Shown here one piece after another: positions 17,053-26,108 of a stretch of 64,000 nucleotides of DNA (within the stretch, counting starts at the first letter, position 1; each line of letters opens with the position of its first letter). Location of the stretch: assembly GCF_002198715.1 (NCBI RefSeq), contig NZ_MWLK01000027.1:1-64000 (forward strand). Direction: 5' to 3'. The notes beneath the pieces were generated by a model. That model ran no database searches. It was not told the origin of the DNA and saw only the letters and a list, made by a program, of their open reading frames with translations. This DNA is from Rhodomicrobium sp. R_RK_3. GTDB lineage: Bacteria; Pseudomonadota; Alphaproteobacteria; Rhizobiales; Rhodomicrobiaceae. A program made the position numbers and the translations under genes.

Positions 17053-17901
17053 CTAATAGGTCTCGACGTTGACGGCGAACACATAACCGACGCCGCGTTC
17101 GGTCTGGATGAAACGCGGCGCGCTAGGATCGTATTCGAGTTTGCGTCTCAATCGCAAAACCTGGACGTCGATACTGCGATCGAACACATCTTCGTGCATG
17201 CGTGTGGCATGCAGCAATTGCTCACGGCTGAGCGGACGCTGCGGCGCGTCGAGAAAGGCCAGCAATAGCCCATACTCGCCCTTGGTAAGCGGAACCTGAT
17301 TGCCGTTCGGCGCGACCAGCCGGCGGCTGCGGCGCTCGAGCTGCCAGCCGTCGAACCTGTAGCCGCCGCGCTCCGGCTCCCGCTTCTGCGAGGTCCGGCC
17401 GATCTCATGGCGGCGCAACACCGCCCTGACCCGCGCCAGCAGCTCCCTGAGGCTGAACGGCTTGGTGATGTAGTCGTCCGCGCCGAGCTCCAGCCCGATG
17501 ATCCGGTCGACCTCGTCGCGCCGGTGGCCGGTCGTAATGATGACCGGAACATCCGAGCGGGACCGGATCTCGCGCAACAGGTCGAACCCGTCCTCATGGC
17601 CGAGCCGGATATCCAGCACGATCAGGCTGGGCTCGCCCCCGGCGAAAACCCTGACCAGATCCTGGCGCGAGGCCGACCAGGTCGCGGACAGATCATGCTC
17701 CTCGAAATAGTCGATGAGCATATGCCGCATTGCGGGATCGTCATCGACCACCAAAATGCGGATATGCTTGTCGAGCCCGTCGCCCACATCCGGGCGTCTC
17801 AGGGCAATTGCGCCGGGCCCGTCATGGCCGAGCGCCGCGCCCTCAAATAAGGCCCGGTGCGGTACGTCAGATGACTGACCAAGCCATTCGTCAGCTTCCA
17901 T
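17053..17901 (-). CDS. OmpR/PhoB family response regulator, orphan
   Basis: About 282 aa. Receiver domain: IRILVVDDDPAMRHML (acidic pocket), SLIVLDIRLGHEDGFDLL (phospho-acceptor Asp), VIITTG, and LGADDYITKPFSLRELLARV (conserved Lys). A winged-helix DNA-binding domain follows: LVAPNGNQVPLTKGEYGLLLAF, RSIDVQVLRLRRKLEYDP, IQTERGVGYVFAV. The start is uncertain: the ATG at 17901 gives about 50 residues before the receiver, a TTG at 17982 gives more, and a GTG close to GDGLDKHIRI would give a standard length. No histidine kinase gene is adjacent. Confidence 0.9.
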   Translation of the reverse strand: MEADEWLGQSSDVPHRALFEGAALGHDGPGAIALRRPDVGDGLDKHIRILVVDDDPAMRHMLIDYFEEHDLSATWSASRQDLVRVFAGGEPSLIVLDIRLGHEDGFDLLREIRSRSDVPVIITTGHRRDEVDRIIGLELGADDYITKPFSLRELLARVRAVLRRHEIGRTSQKREPERGGYRFDGWQLERRSRRLVAPNGNQVPLTKGEYGLLLAFLDAPQRPLSREQLLHATRMHEDVFDRSIDVQVLRLRRKLEYDPSAPRFIQTERGVGYVFAVNVETY

Positions 17902-18153
17902 ATGCTTTGTGGTCACGGACTGAACTGCCTTTCCGTTGACTTCGCCTGCCTGCACATAGCGGCTCCAATCACTAGAGTCCAACTATGGCAAATCAGCAGC
18001 ATTTATATGGAGCGGTACGGATTGACAGACAAGTATACAATCGTGTCATGCCGCCGGCTGACGATGGCGAAAAAGCGTCATATATCTGTCGCATAGGCGC
18101 TTAAGTTATTCTGCATCATAGAATTTTTGGACAGACGGCTGAGAATGCAAGCT

Positions 18154-18176
18154 GTCGCATCTGGTATACCTGCGAC
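18154..18176. promoter_or_regulatory. Palindromic site centred on GGTATACC
   Basis: GTCGCA at 18154-18159 is mirrored by TGCGAC at 18171-18176, enclosing the palindrome GGTATACC. The inner GTATAC resembles half-sites of GntR-type operators (T-GTATAC-A), and another GTATAC lies 130 bases away. The factor is unknown. Confidence 0.35.
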
Positions 18177-18269
18177 GATTTATGCCTGTTTTTAAGGGAT
18201 TTAGCGTACTGAAAACAGGACGATCCGCCGCAGCCAGGGTGGGCTATGGGATCGAGTCCGGGGGAATCG

Positions 18270-18307
18270 GCGGGAGGCGGCACGGTGTCGGGCCGCCCGC
18301 CTCCCGC
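18270..18307 (-). terminator. GC-rich 11-bp stem-loop downstream of glnB
   Basis: Arm GCGGGAGGCGG at 18270-18280 and its exact complement at 18297-18307, with a 16-base loop. It lies about 125 bases beyond the glnB stop on the minus strand and is the best candidate for the end of that transcript, though without an obvious U-run. Confidence 0.45.
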
Positions 18308-18432
18308 GTGCTCCAGCCCGCCCGCCCGCTTCGAGGACAGTGCGTGGAACGGCTGGAGCGTCACCGGGCCACCGTGACCGCCGAAGTGGGCGGGAGCAGT
18401 CCCAGCGGCCGGCGAGGCTTTAGGCACAAGAC

Positions 18433-18795
<363 letters not shown>

Positions 18796-18829
18796 TCAAA
18801 ATGCATTAAATATCGGCCCGCGCGGGAGG

Positions 18830-19360
18830 TCAGCGGGACGTCTCAGCTTTTGCCGAAGCTGCCGCCGGCGGCTTGACCACCATCATGAAAGACGTTGCTT
18901 TCTCGCCGGGCGCGAATGGGCCGGGCACCTTGTGGCTCACCGGCTTGAGGGTCTTCAGATAATCGGCGATGGCGTCGGCATCGGCCTGGGTGAGCTTGGC
19001 GAAAGCCTGCCACGGCATGACCGGGGAGAGAATGCGCCCATCCGGCCGGACGCCGGTCTGGATCGCGGTCACGATCTCCTGCTTGCTCCAGGCGCCGATC
19101 CCGGTCTCGCGGTCCGGCGTCAGGTTCGGCGCGACAAAGCCGCCCGCCGGATTTTCGAATCCGACATCGGAGCCGCCGAGATAGCGCGACATGTCCGGCT
19201 TGCCGAGCAGGTAGCCCGGCGTATGGCAATCATTGCAACCGCCCAATTCGACCAGATATTTTCCCCGCGCAACCTGGGCTGCGGAACTATTTTCCGCGAA
19301 CGCCGCCGTGATTGGCGACATCATCGCAATAAATGCCAGAGCATAGACCGATTTGCGCAT
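18830..19360 (-). CDS. Secreted mono-haem cytochrome c
   Basis: 176 aa. Signal peptide MRKSVYALAFIAMMSPITAA with cleavage after AFA; haem-binding CNDCH at residues 42-46; probable axial methionine in SPVMPWQAF (residue 115). The pattern GKYLVELGGCNDCHTPGY, APNLTPDRETGIGAWSKQEI, ADAIADYLKTLKPV is that of the cytochrome c domain found as partner of periplasmic dehydrogenases (alcohol, aldehyde, gluconate type). The dehydrogenase partner is not in the window. A short Ala/Lys-rich tail follows. It is in the same direction as glnB but 58 bases upstream of it, probably independent. Confidence 0.9.
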   Translation of the reverse strand: MRKSVYALAFIAMMSPITAAFAENSSAAQVARGKYLVELGGCNDCHTPGYLLGKPDMSRYLGGSDVGFENPAGGFVAPNLTPDRETGIGAWSKQEIVTAIQTGVRPDGRILSPVMPWQAFAKLTQADADAIADYLKTLKPVSHKVPGPFAPGEKATSFMMVVKPPAAASAKAETSR

Positions 19361-19575
19361 CGCTTACCTTTGATTTTGTGCGGCGGTCGAGCGTCCGGTT
19401 GAGACCGATACTAAGGCCGCTCAGAAAATCCGGCGCGCTCGACGACGACGTCCAATAAAATGCTCTTCCACCGGCTACGCTTTGATTTCATTGCGCGGCA
19501 AATCGATTGCGGCCGTAACACGACCCCAGCGGCCCGCCACGGCGGCGCATCCTCCATCGACCGAAGCGGGTGGCG

Positions 19576-20055
19576 CTACATCAGGGCGAGCGTGAAAAGG
19601 ATCGCGGAGAGGAGCGGCGCCACGGTCCGGACGTGGTTCCAGAAGGCCCAGTCGACGAGATAGCGTAGCCACAGTTTGGCGGCTTCCGGCGTGGCCGGCG
19701 GGAGCGCGGCGAGCGCCTCGTTGAGGGGAACGTTGCAGGCCATGGTCACGCCGATGCATCCGGCGAGATACAGGCAAGCGGCCGGCAGGACCAGCTTGCC
19801 GTCGATGTCGCCCCAGCCGCAAATCCAGCCCGCGATCAGCGCGAGGCAAATGAGGGCGGTGCCGAAAAAGGCCAGGAAGAAGCCGGGGTTGATGACAGTG
19901 ATGTTGATCGATTGCATCGCCGCGACGCCCTGCTCCGCGGGCAGCCGCGCCAGCGCCGCCATGACGAAGGAGGAGAAGGCGAAGAAAATGCCTGCGACCA
20001 GCCCGCTGCCGATCGCTCCGGCGAAGATGAGAAACACCGCCGCGCGCTCAATCAT
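19576..20055 (-). CDS. DUF1772 (anthrone oxygenase-like) membrane protein
   Basis: 159 aa with four hydrophobic segments (VFLIFAGAIGSGLVAGIFFAF, FFLAFFGTALICLALIAGW, LVLPAACLYLAGCIGVTMAC, TVAPLLSAILFTLAL). The features FFAFSSFVMAAL, AAMQSINITVINPGF, CNVPLNEAL and WNHVRTVAPL are the DUF1772 signature. Some members are described as anthrone oxygenase or tautomerase-like; the role here is unknown. It diverges from the YaiI gene across a region holding a long palindrome, which may be its operator. Confidence 0.82.
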   Translation of the reverse strand: MIERAAVFLIFAGAIGSGLVAGIFFAFSSFVMAALARLPAEQGVAAMQSINITVINPGFFLAFFGTALICLALIAGWICGWGDIDGKLVLPAACLYLAGCIGVTMACNVPLNEALAALPPATPEAAKLWLRYLVDWAFWNHVRTVAPLLSAILFTLALM

Positions 20056-20120
20056 GACGGCCTCCGTGGACAGGCTGCCTGCCGTGGCACCTCGTCATTC
20101 CCGCCTCCGCCGCAAAACAT

Positions 20121-20157
20121 GAGCATTTGTCACATTACACAAATGTGATAGATGCTC
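20121..20157. promoter_or_regulatory. 37-bp nested palindrome, probable operator
   Basis: Outer arms GAGCAT (20121-20126) and ATGCTC (20152-20157), inner arms TCACATT (20130-20136) and AATGTGA (20142-20148), with three-base and five-base spacers in a symmetric layout. It lies in the 162-base divergent region between the DUF1772 gene and the YaiI gene. The symmetry and AT-rich centre suggest a dimeric repressor site (ArsR, TetR or HxlR type); no such regulator is encoded next to it. Confidence 0.55.
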
Positions 20158-20217
20158 ACGTTATCGCTGTCAAGCGGTGCGGGGATGCCGGCACCGTGTT
20201 ATTAATCTGGCGCAACC

Positions 20218-20718
20218 ATGCGGACCGCCAGTTTGACCGAGCCTCCCAAGACCATCGCCATCTATGTCGACGCCGATGCCTGTCCGGTGAAGGCGGAGAT
20301 CTACCGCGTCGCGGAGCGGCATGGGCTGAAGGTGTACGTCGTCAGCAACAGCTTCATCGCCGTGCCCCGCGATCCGCTGATCGAGCGGGTGATCGTCGGC
20401 AGCGGTCCCGATGCCGCCGATGACTGGATCGCCGAGCGGGCCGCGCGCGGCGCCATTGTGATTACGGCGGACGTGCCGCTCGCCAGCCGCGCCATCAAGG
20501 CCGGGGCGGACGTGATTTCGCCGACCGGCCGCGCCTGGACGCAGGATTCCATCGGCATGGCGCTCGCGACGCGCAATCTGATGGACGGTCTGCGCTCGGC
20601 CGGCCAGATCACCGGCGGCCCAAAACCCTTCCAGCCGCGCGACCGCTCCAATTTCCTCTCCGCCCTCGACCTCGCCATCGTCCGGCTGAAGCGGGACGGC
20701 TTTGCCGGACAGGCGTAA
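20218..20718 (+). CDS. YaiI/YqxD family protein (UPF0178)
   Basis: 166 aa, full length for the family. Hallmarks: [20 protein letters not shown] at the N-terminus, [45 protein letters not shown], and the C-terminal [19 protein letters not shown]. The fold is related to PIN/NYN nucleases, with conserved Asp residues that could bind metal, but activity is unproven. It ends one base from the stop of the convergent Hsp70-like gene. Confidence 0.92.
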   Translation: MRTASLTEPPKTIAIYVDADACPVKAEIYRVAERHGLKVYVVSNSFIAVPRDPLIERVIVGSGPDAADDWIAERAARGAIVITADVPLASRAIKAGADVISPTGRAWTQDSIGMALATRNLMDGLRSAGQITGGPKPFQPRDRSNFLSALDLAIVRLKRDGFAGQA

Positions 20719-20719
20719 C

Positions 20720-21994
20720 CTAAACGCTCAATCCGCCATTCGATCGCTCGCGGCCGTACAGCGCCAGCCCGGCACCCACCGAGATGAACTCGTCCCCGTC
20801 GGCGAAGTCGGCGGCGTGAAAGCGGGCGGCGACCAGCGCACGGATGGCGGGGACGAAGGATGTGCCGCCGGTCATGAAGACCTGGTCGACATCGGCGGGG
20901 CCGGCGCCGGTGCCCTCGAACAGCTTGCTGAGCTGGGCATCGATCGCATCCAGATCCTCGGCGATCCACCGGTTGAAATCGTCGCGGCGGATCTGCTCGC
21001 TGATCTGCACCGGGCCGTGCCGGAATTCCAGCGTCGCCGTCTCCTGCGAGGAGAGCGCGGTTTTCGCGGCGGAGACGGCGCGGTAGAGGTCGAAGCCCAG
21101 CTCCTCCTCGATGATGTAGATCAGCCGCTCCAGCGCCTCGGGCACTTCGGACATGCGCATCAGGCCGCGCAGCTCGCGCAGCGTGTCGGGTGCGCGCAGG
21201 AAGGAGAGATCGCTCCAGCGCTGGAAGCGGGAATAATAATGCACCGGCATCGGCAGGCGCTTGCCCATGCTGAGATAATGCGAATCCAGGCCGAGCAGCG
21301 GGCAGACGATCTTTTCGATGATGCGGTAATCGAGCCGGTCGCCGGCGATGCCGACGCCGGAGGCGCCCAGCGTTTCAAGCTCGGCGCCCGGCGCGAGGCG
21401 GACCAGCGAAAAGTCGCTGGTGCCGCCGCCGAAATCCGCCACCACGCAAAGCTTGGTTTCGCGAATGCCGCTGGCGAATTTATAGGCCGCCGCCAGCGGT
21501 TCGGCGGCGAAATCGACATGGCGGAACCCGGCGAGGCCGAAGGCGTCGGCAAGCCGCTTCAGGGCCAGCTCTTCATTGGCGAGCTGGCCGGCGAAACGCA
21601 CCGGACGCCCGGCCGTGACGCTGTCGCCGAGCGGGGGCAATTCCGCCTCGGCGCTGGCGCGCAACGCATTCAGGATTTCCGCGACCAGCTCCTCGATGGT
21701 GAACTTGCGGCCGAAAATATGGGTCTGCGAGAAATTCGGATTGGCGACCATCGACTTGACCGACTGGATCAGCCGGCAATCGCTGCCATGCTCAAGATAG
21801 GCCTCCATCGCGGCAGGCCCAGCCAGCACGATCGGCTGAGCGCGCGCCGCCCCGCCGCCCCGCACGAAGCACAGGATGGAGCGGAAATTGCTGCTCGACC
21901 GGTCGGCGCCATGCCGCGCGACCTGGATGCCGCCCCTGCCGGGCGCCACCGCGAGCACGCTGTTGGTCGTGCCGAAATCGATACCGACGCTCAT
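20720..21994 (-). CDS. Hsp70 family protein (YegD-like)
   Basis: 424 aa from the ATG at 21994, which has TGAGGA at seven bases; the frame is open to 22057. The actin-like ATPase motifs are present: phosphate 1 GIDFGTTNSVLAV, phosphate 2 VVADFGGGTSDFSLVRL, and adenosine VFMTGGTSFVPAIRAL. The substrate-binding domain of DnaK is absent; the C-terminus ends soon after SVGAGLALYGRE. This is the domain layout of E. coli YegD, a putative chaperone of unknown client. No co-chaperone genes adjoin it. Confidence 0.9.
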   Translation of the reverse strand: MSVGIDFGTTNSVLAVAPGRGGIQVARHGADRSSSNFRSILCFVRGGGAARAQPIVLAGPAAMEAYLEHGSDCRLIQSVKSMVANPNFSQTHIFGRKFTIEELVAEILNALRASAEAELPPLGDSVTAGRPVRFAGQLANEELALKRLADAFGLAGFRHVDFAAEPLAAAYKFASGIRETKLCVVADFGGGTSDFSLVRLAPGAELETLGASGVGIAGDRLDYRIIEKIVCPLLGLDSHYLSMGKRLPMPVHYYSRFQRWSDLSFLRAPDTLRELRGLMRMSEVPEALERLIYIIEEELGFDLYRAVSAAKTALSSQETATLEFRHGPVQISEQIRRDDFNRWIAEDLDAIDAQLSKLFEGTGAGPADVDQVFMTGGTSFVPAIRALVAARFHAADFADGDEFISVGAGLALYGRERSNGGLSV

Positions 21995-22235
21995 GACATG
22001 GTCCTCAAGCAATTTGGCGGCGCGGGGCGCAAACGCAGGGCGCGGGCGCCGGCCCATTCAGTTTCGCGTGGCCCGCGAGCGAAGCTCACGGTTGGGTTAT
22101 GAGGGTTGGAGGAGAGATGTCGCGCCAGTCCGAGCGTCTTGCCGGGTGCCGCGCGCCGTTCTTGTCGGGGTGAGATAGCAGCACCGGGCCAGCGCCGCCA
22201 AGGCTTTTTGCGCAATGGCGACGGGGCCTCCCGCG

Positions 22236-22595
22236 TCACTCTCCCGTGCAGGCTCGCAGGCAGCGGCTGAAACTGCCATGGCAGGATTTCAGCTCGGGCG
22301 ATTCGTAGCAGGGCAAGCAGACCTCGCCGCAGCGCGCCCGCCTGTTCTGAATGGCGATGGCCCGCTCATGCCGCTCCCTGTCGCTGAGGCAGGGTTTGGG
22401 GCAATCGCCGTCGACCGTCCGGCAGCCGCTGCAATCGTGCAATTCGATCGGCGGCGGTCCGACGGCGCTCGGCGAGATCGAAGCGCTGGCGTCCGGGCGC
22501 ATGCTGACCGCGAACGCGGCGGCGTCTTGCCGCGATTGCGCGAGAACCAGCGCACAGACGCAGGCGGCAACCAGAACCGTGCCGATTTTCCCCAC
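22236..22595 (-). CDS. Cysteine-rich secreted hypothetical protein
   Basis: 119 aa. Signal peptide MGKIGTVLVAACVCALVLAQ, then a short linker and a C-terminal region with eleven cysteines in patterns such as CSGCRTVDGDC, PKPC, RCGEVCLPCYES, SCHGSFSRCLRAC. Even spacing suggests disulfide bonds in the periplasm or outside the cell, or metal binding. No known domain was recognised. It is in the same direction as, and about 240 bases upstream of, the YegD-like gene. Confidence 0.6.
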   Translation of the reverse strand: MGKIGTVLVAACVCALVLAQSRQDAAAFAVSMRPDASASISPSAVGPPPIELHDCSGCRTVDGDCPKPCLSDRERHERAIAIQNRRARCGEVCLPCYESPELKSCHGSFSRCLRACTGE

Positions 22596-22737
22596 AGCCG
22601 CTTCTCCTCACCGCGCCTTGTCTGCTTGGCCCCAAGCCCGGTCATGGTAAACGGTCGGGCTAGCAGGCGTCATAGCCCGTTTGGGTGATTTCGCCACAAT
22701 CGTTAACGCGGCAACGCGAAGCAGGCAGGAGGTGCCC

Positions 22738-23160
22738 ATGGAAGAATTTGCCGCCGGGATCGACATTGACGCGCCGCCCGGCGCCGTCTGGGCGGTGCTC
22801 GTCGACGTCAAGCGCTGGCCGGAATTCGATCCCCATTGCGAGCGGATCGAGGGCCATGTTGCGCTCGGCGAAACGCTGACCGTGTACACGCCGCTGGCGC
22901 CCGGCCGCGCCATTCCGGTGCGGATCAGCCGTTTCGACCCGCCGGCCGAGTTCGCCTGGACCGGCGGCCTGCCGCTCGGCATGTTCACCTCCGTCCGCAC
23001 CCACCGCATCGCAAAACGCGGCAGCGGCAGCAGGCTCGACGTCACCGAGGTGCTCAGCGGGCCGATGCTCAAAATGGTCACCGCATCGCTTCCCGACCTT
23101 AACGAAATCTTCACGGCGTTTTGCGACGGCATCAAACGGCAGGTGGAGGCCGGGCGTTAG
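22738..23160 (+). CDS. SRPBCC (polyketide cyclase/START-like) family protein
   Basis: 140 aa from the ATG at 22738, chosen because AGGAGG lies five bases before it. The START-like fold is visible: IDIDAPPGAVWAVLVDVKRW, PEFDPHCERIEG, SRFDPPAEFAWTGGLP, TEVLSGPMLKM. Such proteins bind hydrophobic ligands; ligand unknown. Its stop codon is the first part of a palindromic repeat element. Confidence 0.85.
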   Translation: MEEFAAGIDIDAPPGAVWAVLVDVKRWPEFDPHCERIEGHVALGETLTVYTPLAPGRAIPVRISRFDPPAEFAWTGGLPLGMFTSVRTHRIAKRGSGSRLDVTEVLSGPMLKMVTASLPDLNEIFTAFCDGIKRQVEAGR

Positions 23161-23265
23161 CGGATGGGTAAGGTGGGACGGTTTACCGGTCGTCATCCGC
23201 TCTAAATCGAAGATCTGGATCACGGTTCATGGTTTGGACTGATCCAAACGAAAGTCATCGTGATC
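23160..23265. repeat. Two-hairpin intergenic repeat element, copy 1
   Basis: First hairpin: GCGGATG at 23160-23166 with CATCCGC at 23194-23200. Second hairpin: GATCACG at 23218-23224 with CGTGATC at 23259-23265, enclosing GTTTGG/CCAAAC. The same layout with related sequence occurs at 30187-30302, and its first half at 45723-45762. Confidence 0.75.
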
Positions 23266-23348
23266 TCGTCAGGCTCACCCGGATGCATTAACGACGGCGC
23301 TCCAAGAAACGTGCTACGTATTAAAGCTTATTCAAGCAGGCCGCATTG

Positions 23349-24401
23349 ATGCAGCGCTATCCGAAATACGCGACCACCGTCATCGGCGCCTATAGCGTGC
23401 CGGACTGGTTCGAAGCCTTGGACAGGCTCGTCGCAGTGGGACAGCTTTCGCTTAGCGCCATGGCGGACGCGCAGTTCCGCTGCTGCCAGGGCGCTATCCT
23501 CGACCAGGAGGTCGCCGGCATCGACGTCGTCACCGGCGGCGAGATGCAGCGGCGCACGCATAACCGCCATTCGCCGCCCAATGCCATGCTGAATCATTTC
23601 TGGCAGATGATCCCCGCCTTCCAGGGCGGAACGCGGCCGAAATCGATCACCAGGCACGATCCGGACGTGTTTCACCCGGCGGCCACCTGCAAAAGCCGCA
23701 TCCCCGACACGATCGACCTCGGCCTCGTCGAGGAGTTCCGCGCCGTCTCCGCGCTGACCGCCCTGCCCGTCAAGATCACCATGACCAGCCCCCTGATGCT
23801 GGCCAAGGTCGCCTATGACGAGCACTATAATGACCTGCCGGCGATGATGAACGACCTCGCCAAGCTGCTCCGGCATAATTTCAAGCTGCTGCTCGACGCC
23901 GGCTGCCAGCATATCCAGATCGACGAGCCGCTGTTCACCATCGTCGATGAAAGCGAGGCGCTCGCCGCCGTCGACGCGATCAACGCCGCCATCGAGGGGC
24001 TGACCTCGCGCGCCCATGTTTCGGTGCATATCTGCCAGGGCAATTACGCGGTCGGCAAGGAATATGACGGCCAGATCGGCCATCGCTATTTCGATCACGG
24101 CCGCTACAAGGCCGACGTCATCACGAAGATCCAATGCGCCTCCTTGCTCGTAGAATATGACATGGCGCATCACTATCAGGGCCTGATTGGCAACAAGCAG
24201 ATCGGCATCGGCGCGGCCGACGTGCAGGATCCCAAGATCGAGACCGGCGAGACCATCGCGACGCGCGTGCTGGCGCAAGGCTGGGCGGCGCCGGAGCAGG
24301 TCATCATCACCTCGTCCTGCGGCTTCAATCACCTGCCGCGCCGGACGGCGATGGGCAAGCTGCAAGCCATGGTGGCGGCGAAGCATTTATTGGGCGGGTA
24401 G
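23349..24401 (+). CDS. MetE-like cobalamin-independent methionine synthase family protein
   Basis: 350 aa, corresponding only to the C-terminal catalytic barrel of MetE (COG0620-like). Visible features: TGGEMQRRTHNRH near residue 60, TMTSPLMLAKVAYD, HIQIDEPLFTIVDE, the probable zinc ligands in VHICQGNY and the C-terminal TSSCGFNHLPRRTAMGKL. The N-terminal domain that binds folylpolyglutamate in full MetE is missing, so the methyl donor or thiol substrate may differ (related proteins are core MetE and epoxyalkane:coenzyme M transferase). No SAM, SAH or cobalamin riboswitch is recognisable upstream. Confidence 0.9.
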   Translation: MQRYPKYATTVIGAYSVPDWFEALDRLVAVGQLSLSAMADAQFRCCQGAILDQEVAGIDVVTGGEMQRRTHNRHSPPNAMLNHFWQMIPAFQGGTRPKSITRHDPDVFHPAATCKSRIPDTIDLGLVEEFRAVSALTALPVKITMTSPLMLAKVAYDEHYNDLPAMMNDLAKLLRHNFKLLLDAGCQHIQIDEPLFTIVDESEALAAVDAINAAIEGLTSRAHVSVHICQGNYAVGKEYDGQIGHRYFDHGRYKADVITKIQCASLLVEYDMAHHYQGLIGNKQIGIGAADVQDPKIETGETIATRVLAQGWAAPEQVIITSSCGFNHLPRRTAMGKLQAMVAAKHLLGG

Positions 24402-24417
24402 CCTCTCAGGGATAAGC

Positions 24418-26100
24418 GTGACCAAGGATAAAGGAGAGCCCGCGCCGTATCTGGTGACCTTCAGCGATGAAGTGCTCGCACTCGCTCAAGAAGCTGGCCG
24501 GGTCGGGATCTTCGAATGGCATGTGCCGGCCGGCACCCTGCTGGTCTCGCAGCAATTCCTCGTCATCTACGGGCTCGACTGCTTCGACGGCCGCCACGAG
24601 AGCTGGCTTGCCTGTGTCTTCCGCGAGGACGTCGCCCGCATCGTCGATCAGACCGAGAACGCGTTCAGGCGCCGGGACCGGGAAATGCTGATGGAGTTCC
24701 GCATCCTCCGGCCGGGCGATGGCGGCCTCGTCTGGATCGAGGCGCGCAGCATCATCTTTTACGACGCGGACGGCCGGGCGATCCGGATGGTGGGGGTCAA
24801 TGCCGACATCACCGAGCGCAAGCGGGCCATCCTGCAGCTCCGCGCCTTCACCGAGACGATGGAGGAGGCCGTGCGCGAGCGCACGCGCGAACTGGTCGCC
24901 GAGAACGAAGCGCGGCGCAAGGCCGAGGAACTCTTGCGCCAGGCGCAGAAGATGGAGGTGGTCGGCCAGCTCACCGGCGGAGTCGCCCATGATTTCAACA
25001 ATCTGCTGACCATCGTGCTGGGCGGCCTCGACATTATCGGCCGGCAATTGCCCGCGCTCGGCCCCTCCCCGGAGGCGGAACGCATCGCCAAAGCCCGCGA
25101 CATGGCCGTCGAGGGCGCGAGGCGCTCGGCGACCTTAACCAGCCGGCTGCTCGCCTTTTCGCGCCGCCAGCCGCTCGATCCCAGACCGCTCGACGCCAAC
25201 AAGCTGATCGCCTCGACCGGCGAGCTGCTGCACCGGACGCTCGGCGAGCAGATTGCGCTGGAGACGGTGCTGGCGGCCGGGCTCTGGCGCGTCCATGCCG
25301 ACGCCAACCAGCTCGAGAACTCGCTCATCAACCTCGCCCTGAACGCCCGCGACGCCATGCCGACCGGCGGCCGCATGACCATCGAGACCGCCAATTGCCA
25401 TCTGGACGGGGCCTATGTGGCCGGCATCGCCGAGCCGGTCGAGCCGGGGCAATATGTCATGGTCGCCGTGACGGACAGCGGGCTCGGCATGGACAAATCC
25501 ACCCAGGAGAAGGCGTTCGAGCCGTTCTTCACCACCAAGGCGGTCGGCCAGGGCACCGGGCTGGGGCTGAGCCAGGTCTATGGCTTCGTGCGGCAATCCT
25601 CAGGCCATATCCGCATCTATAGCGAGCTCGGCGAAGGCTCCACGGTGAAGATCTACCTGCCGCGCTATGCCGGCGCCGAGGAGGCCGCGCCGTTCGTGCC
25701 GCCGGAGCTGACGGCGCGCGCGGGGGGAAGCGAGCTGATCCTGGTCGTCGAGGACGATGCGTCGCTGCGCGGCTATACCGTGCAAATCCTGACCGAACTT
25801 GGCTATGGCGTGCTGGAAGCCGCCGATGGGCGGATCGGGCTGAAGGTGCTTGCGGAGCGCGGCGACATCGACCTGCTCTTCACCGACATCGTCATGCCGG
25901 GCGGCCTGAATGGCCGCGAATTGGCGGATGAGGCGGTGAAACTGCATCCGGCGCTGAAGGTGCTGTTCACGACGGGCTATACGCGCAACGCCATCGTCCA
26001 TCATGGCCGCCTCGATCCCGGCGTGCATTTTCTCGGCAAGCCGTTCTCATTCGACGAGCTGGCGCTGAAGATCCGGTCGGTGCTGGATGAGGACGGGTAG
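24418..26100 (+). CDS. PAS-domain hybrid sensor histidine kinase
   Basis: 560 aa from a GTG at 24418 (AGGGAT upstream), 16 bases after the MetE-like gene. Order: PAS/PAC domain (residues about 20-140: VGIFEWHVPAGTLLVSQQ, GLVWIEARSIIFYDADG, GVNADITERK); coiled-coil linker; HisKA with GGVAHDFNNLLT; HATPase with NLALNARDAMP, DSGLGMD, FEPFFTTK, GQGTGLGLSQVYGF; C-terminal receiver with VVEDDASLRGY, LLFTDIVMPGG (phospho-acceptor Asp) and LGKPFS. It has no membrane segments, so it is a cytoplasmic sensor. No separate output regulator is adjacent. An open frame upstream of 24418 is a shadow of the previous gene. Confidence 0.92.
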   Translation: MTKDKGEPAPYLVTFSDEVLALAQEAGRVGIFEWHVPAGTLLVSQQFLVIYGLDCFDGRHESWLACVFREDVARIVDQTENAFRRRDREMLMEFRILRPGDGGLVWIEARSIIFYDADGRAIRMVGVNADITERKRAILQLRAFTETMEEAVRERTRELVAENEARRKAEELLRQAQKMEVVGQLTGGVAHDFNNLLTIVLGGLDIIGRQLPALGPSPEAERIAKARDMAVEGARRSATLTSRLLAFSRRQPLDPRPLDANKLIASTGELLHRTLGEQIALETVLAAGLWRVHADANQLENSLINLALNARDAMPTGGRMTIETANCHLDGAYVAGIAEPVEPGQYVMVAVTDSGLGMDKSTQEKAFEPFFTTKAVGQGTGLGLSQVYGFVRQSSGHIRIYSELGEGSTVKIYLPRYAGAEEAAPFVPPELTARAGGSELILVVEDDASLRGYTVQILTELGYGVLEAADGRIGLKVLAERGDIDLLFTDIVMPGGLNGRELADEAVKLHPALKVLFTTGYTRNAIVHHGRLDPGVHFLGKPFSFDELALKIRSVLDEDG

Positions 26101-26108
26101 TGCGCCGC

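Larger units (their letters stand above)
17983..18432. other. Gene-free regulatory-looking stretch with palindromes
   Basis: About 450 bases without a supported gene, AT-richer than its surroundings between 17990 and 18200. It contains two GTATAC-centred sites (18033-18038 and 18163-18170, the second as the palindrome GGTATACC), a TGACG/CGTCA pair at about 18059-18081, and the long GC-rich stem at 18270-18307. It probably contains the promoter of the response regulator and the transcript end of glnB; a small RNA is possible. Confidence 0.4.

Noticed and set aside
23161-23348. Methionine-type riboswitch upstream of the MetE-like gene
   Set aside because: No SAM, SAH or cobalamin riboswitch consensus could be seen; the region is filled by the palindromic repeat element.
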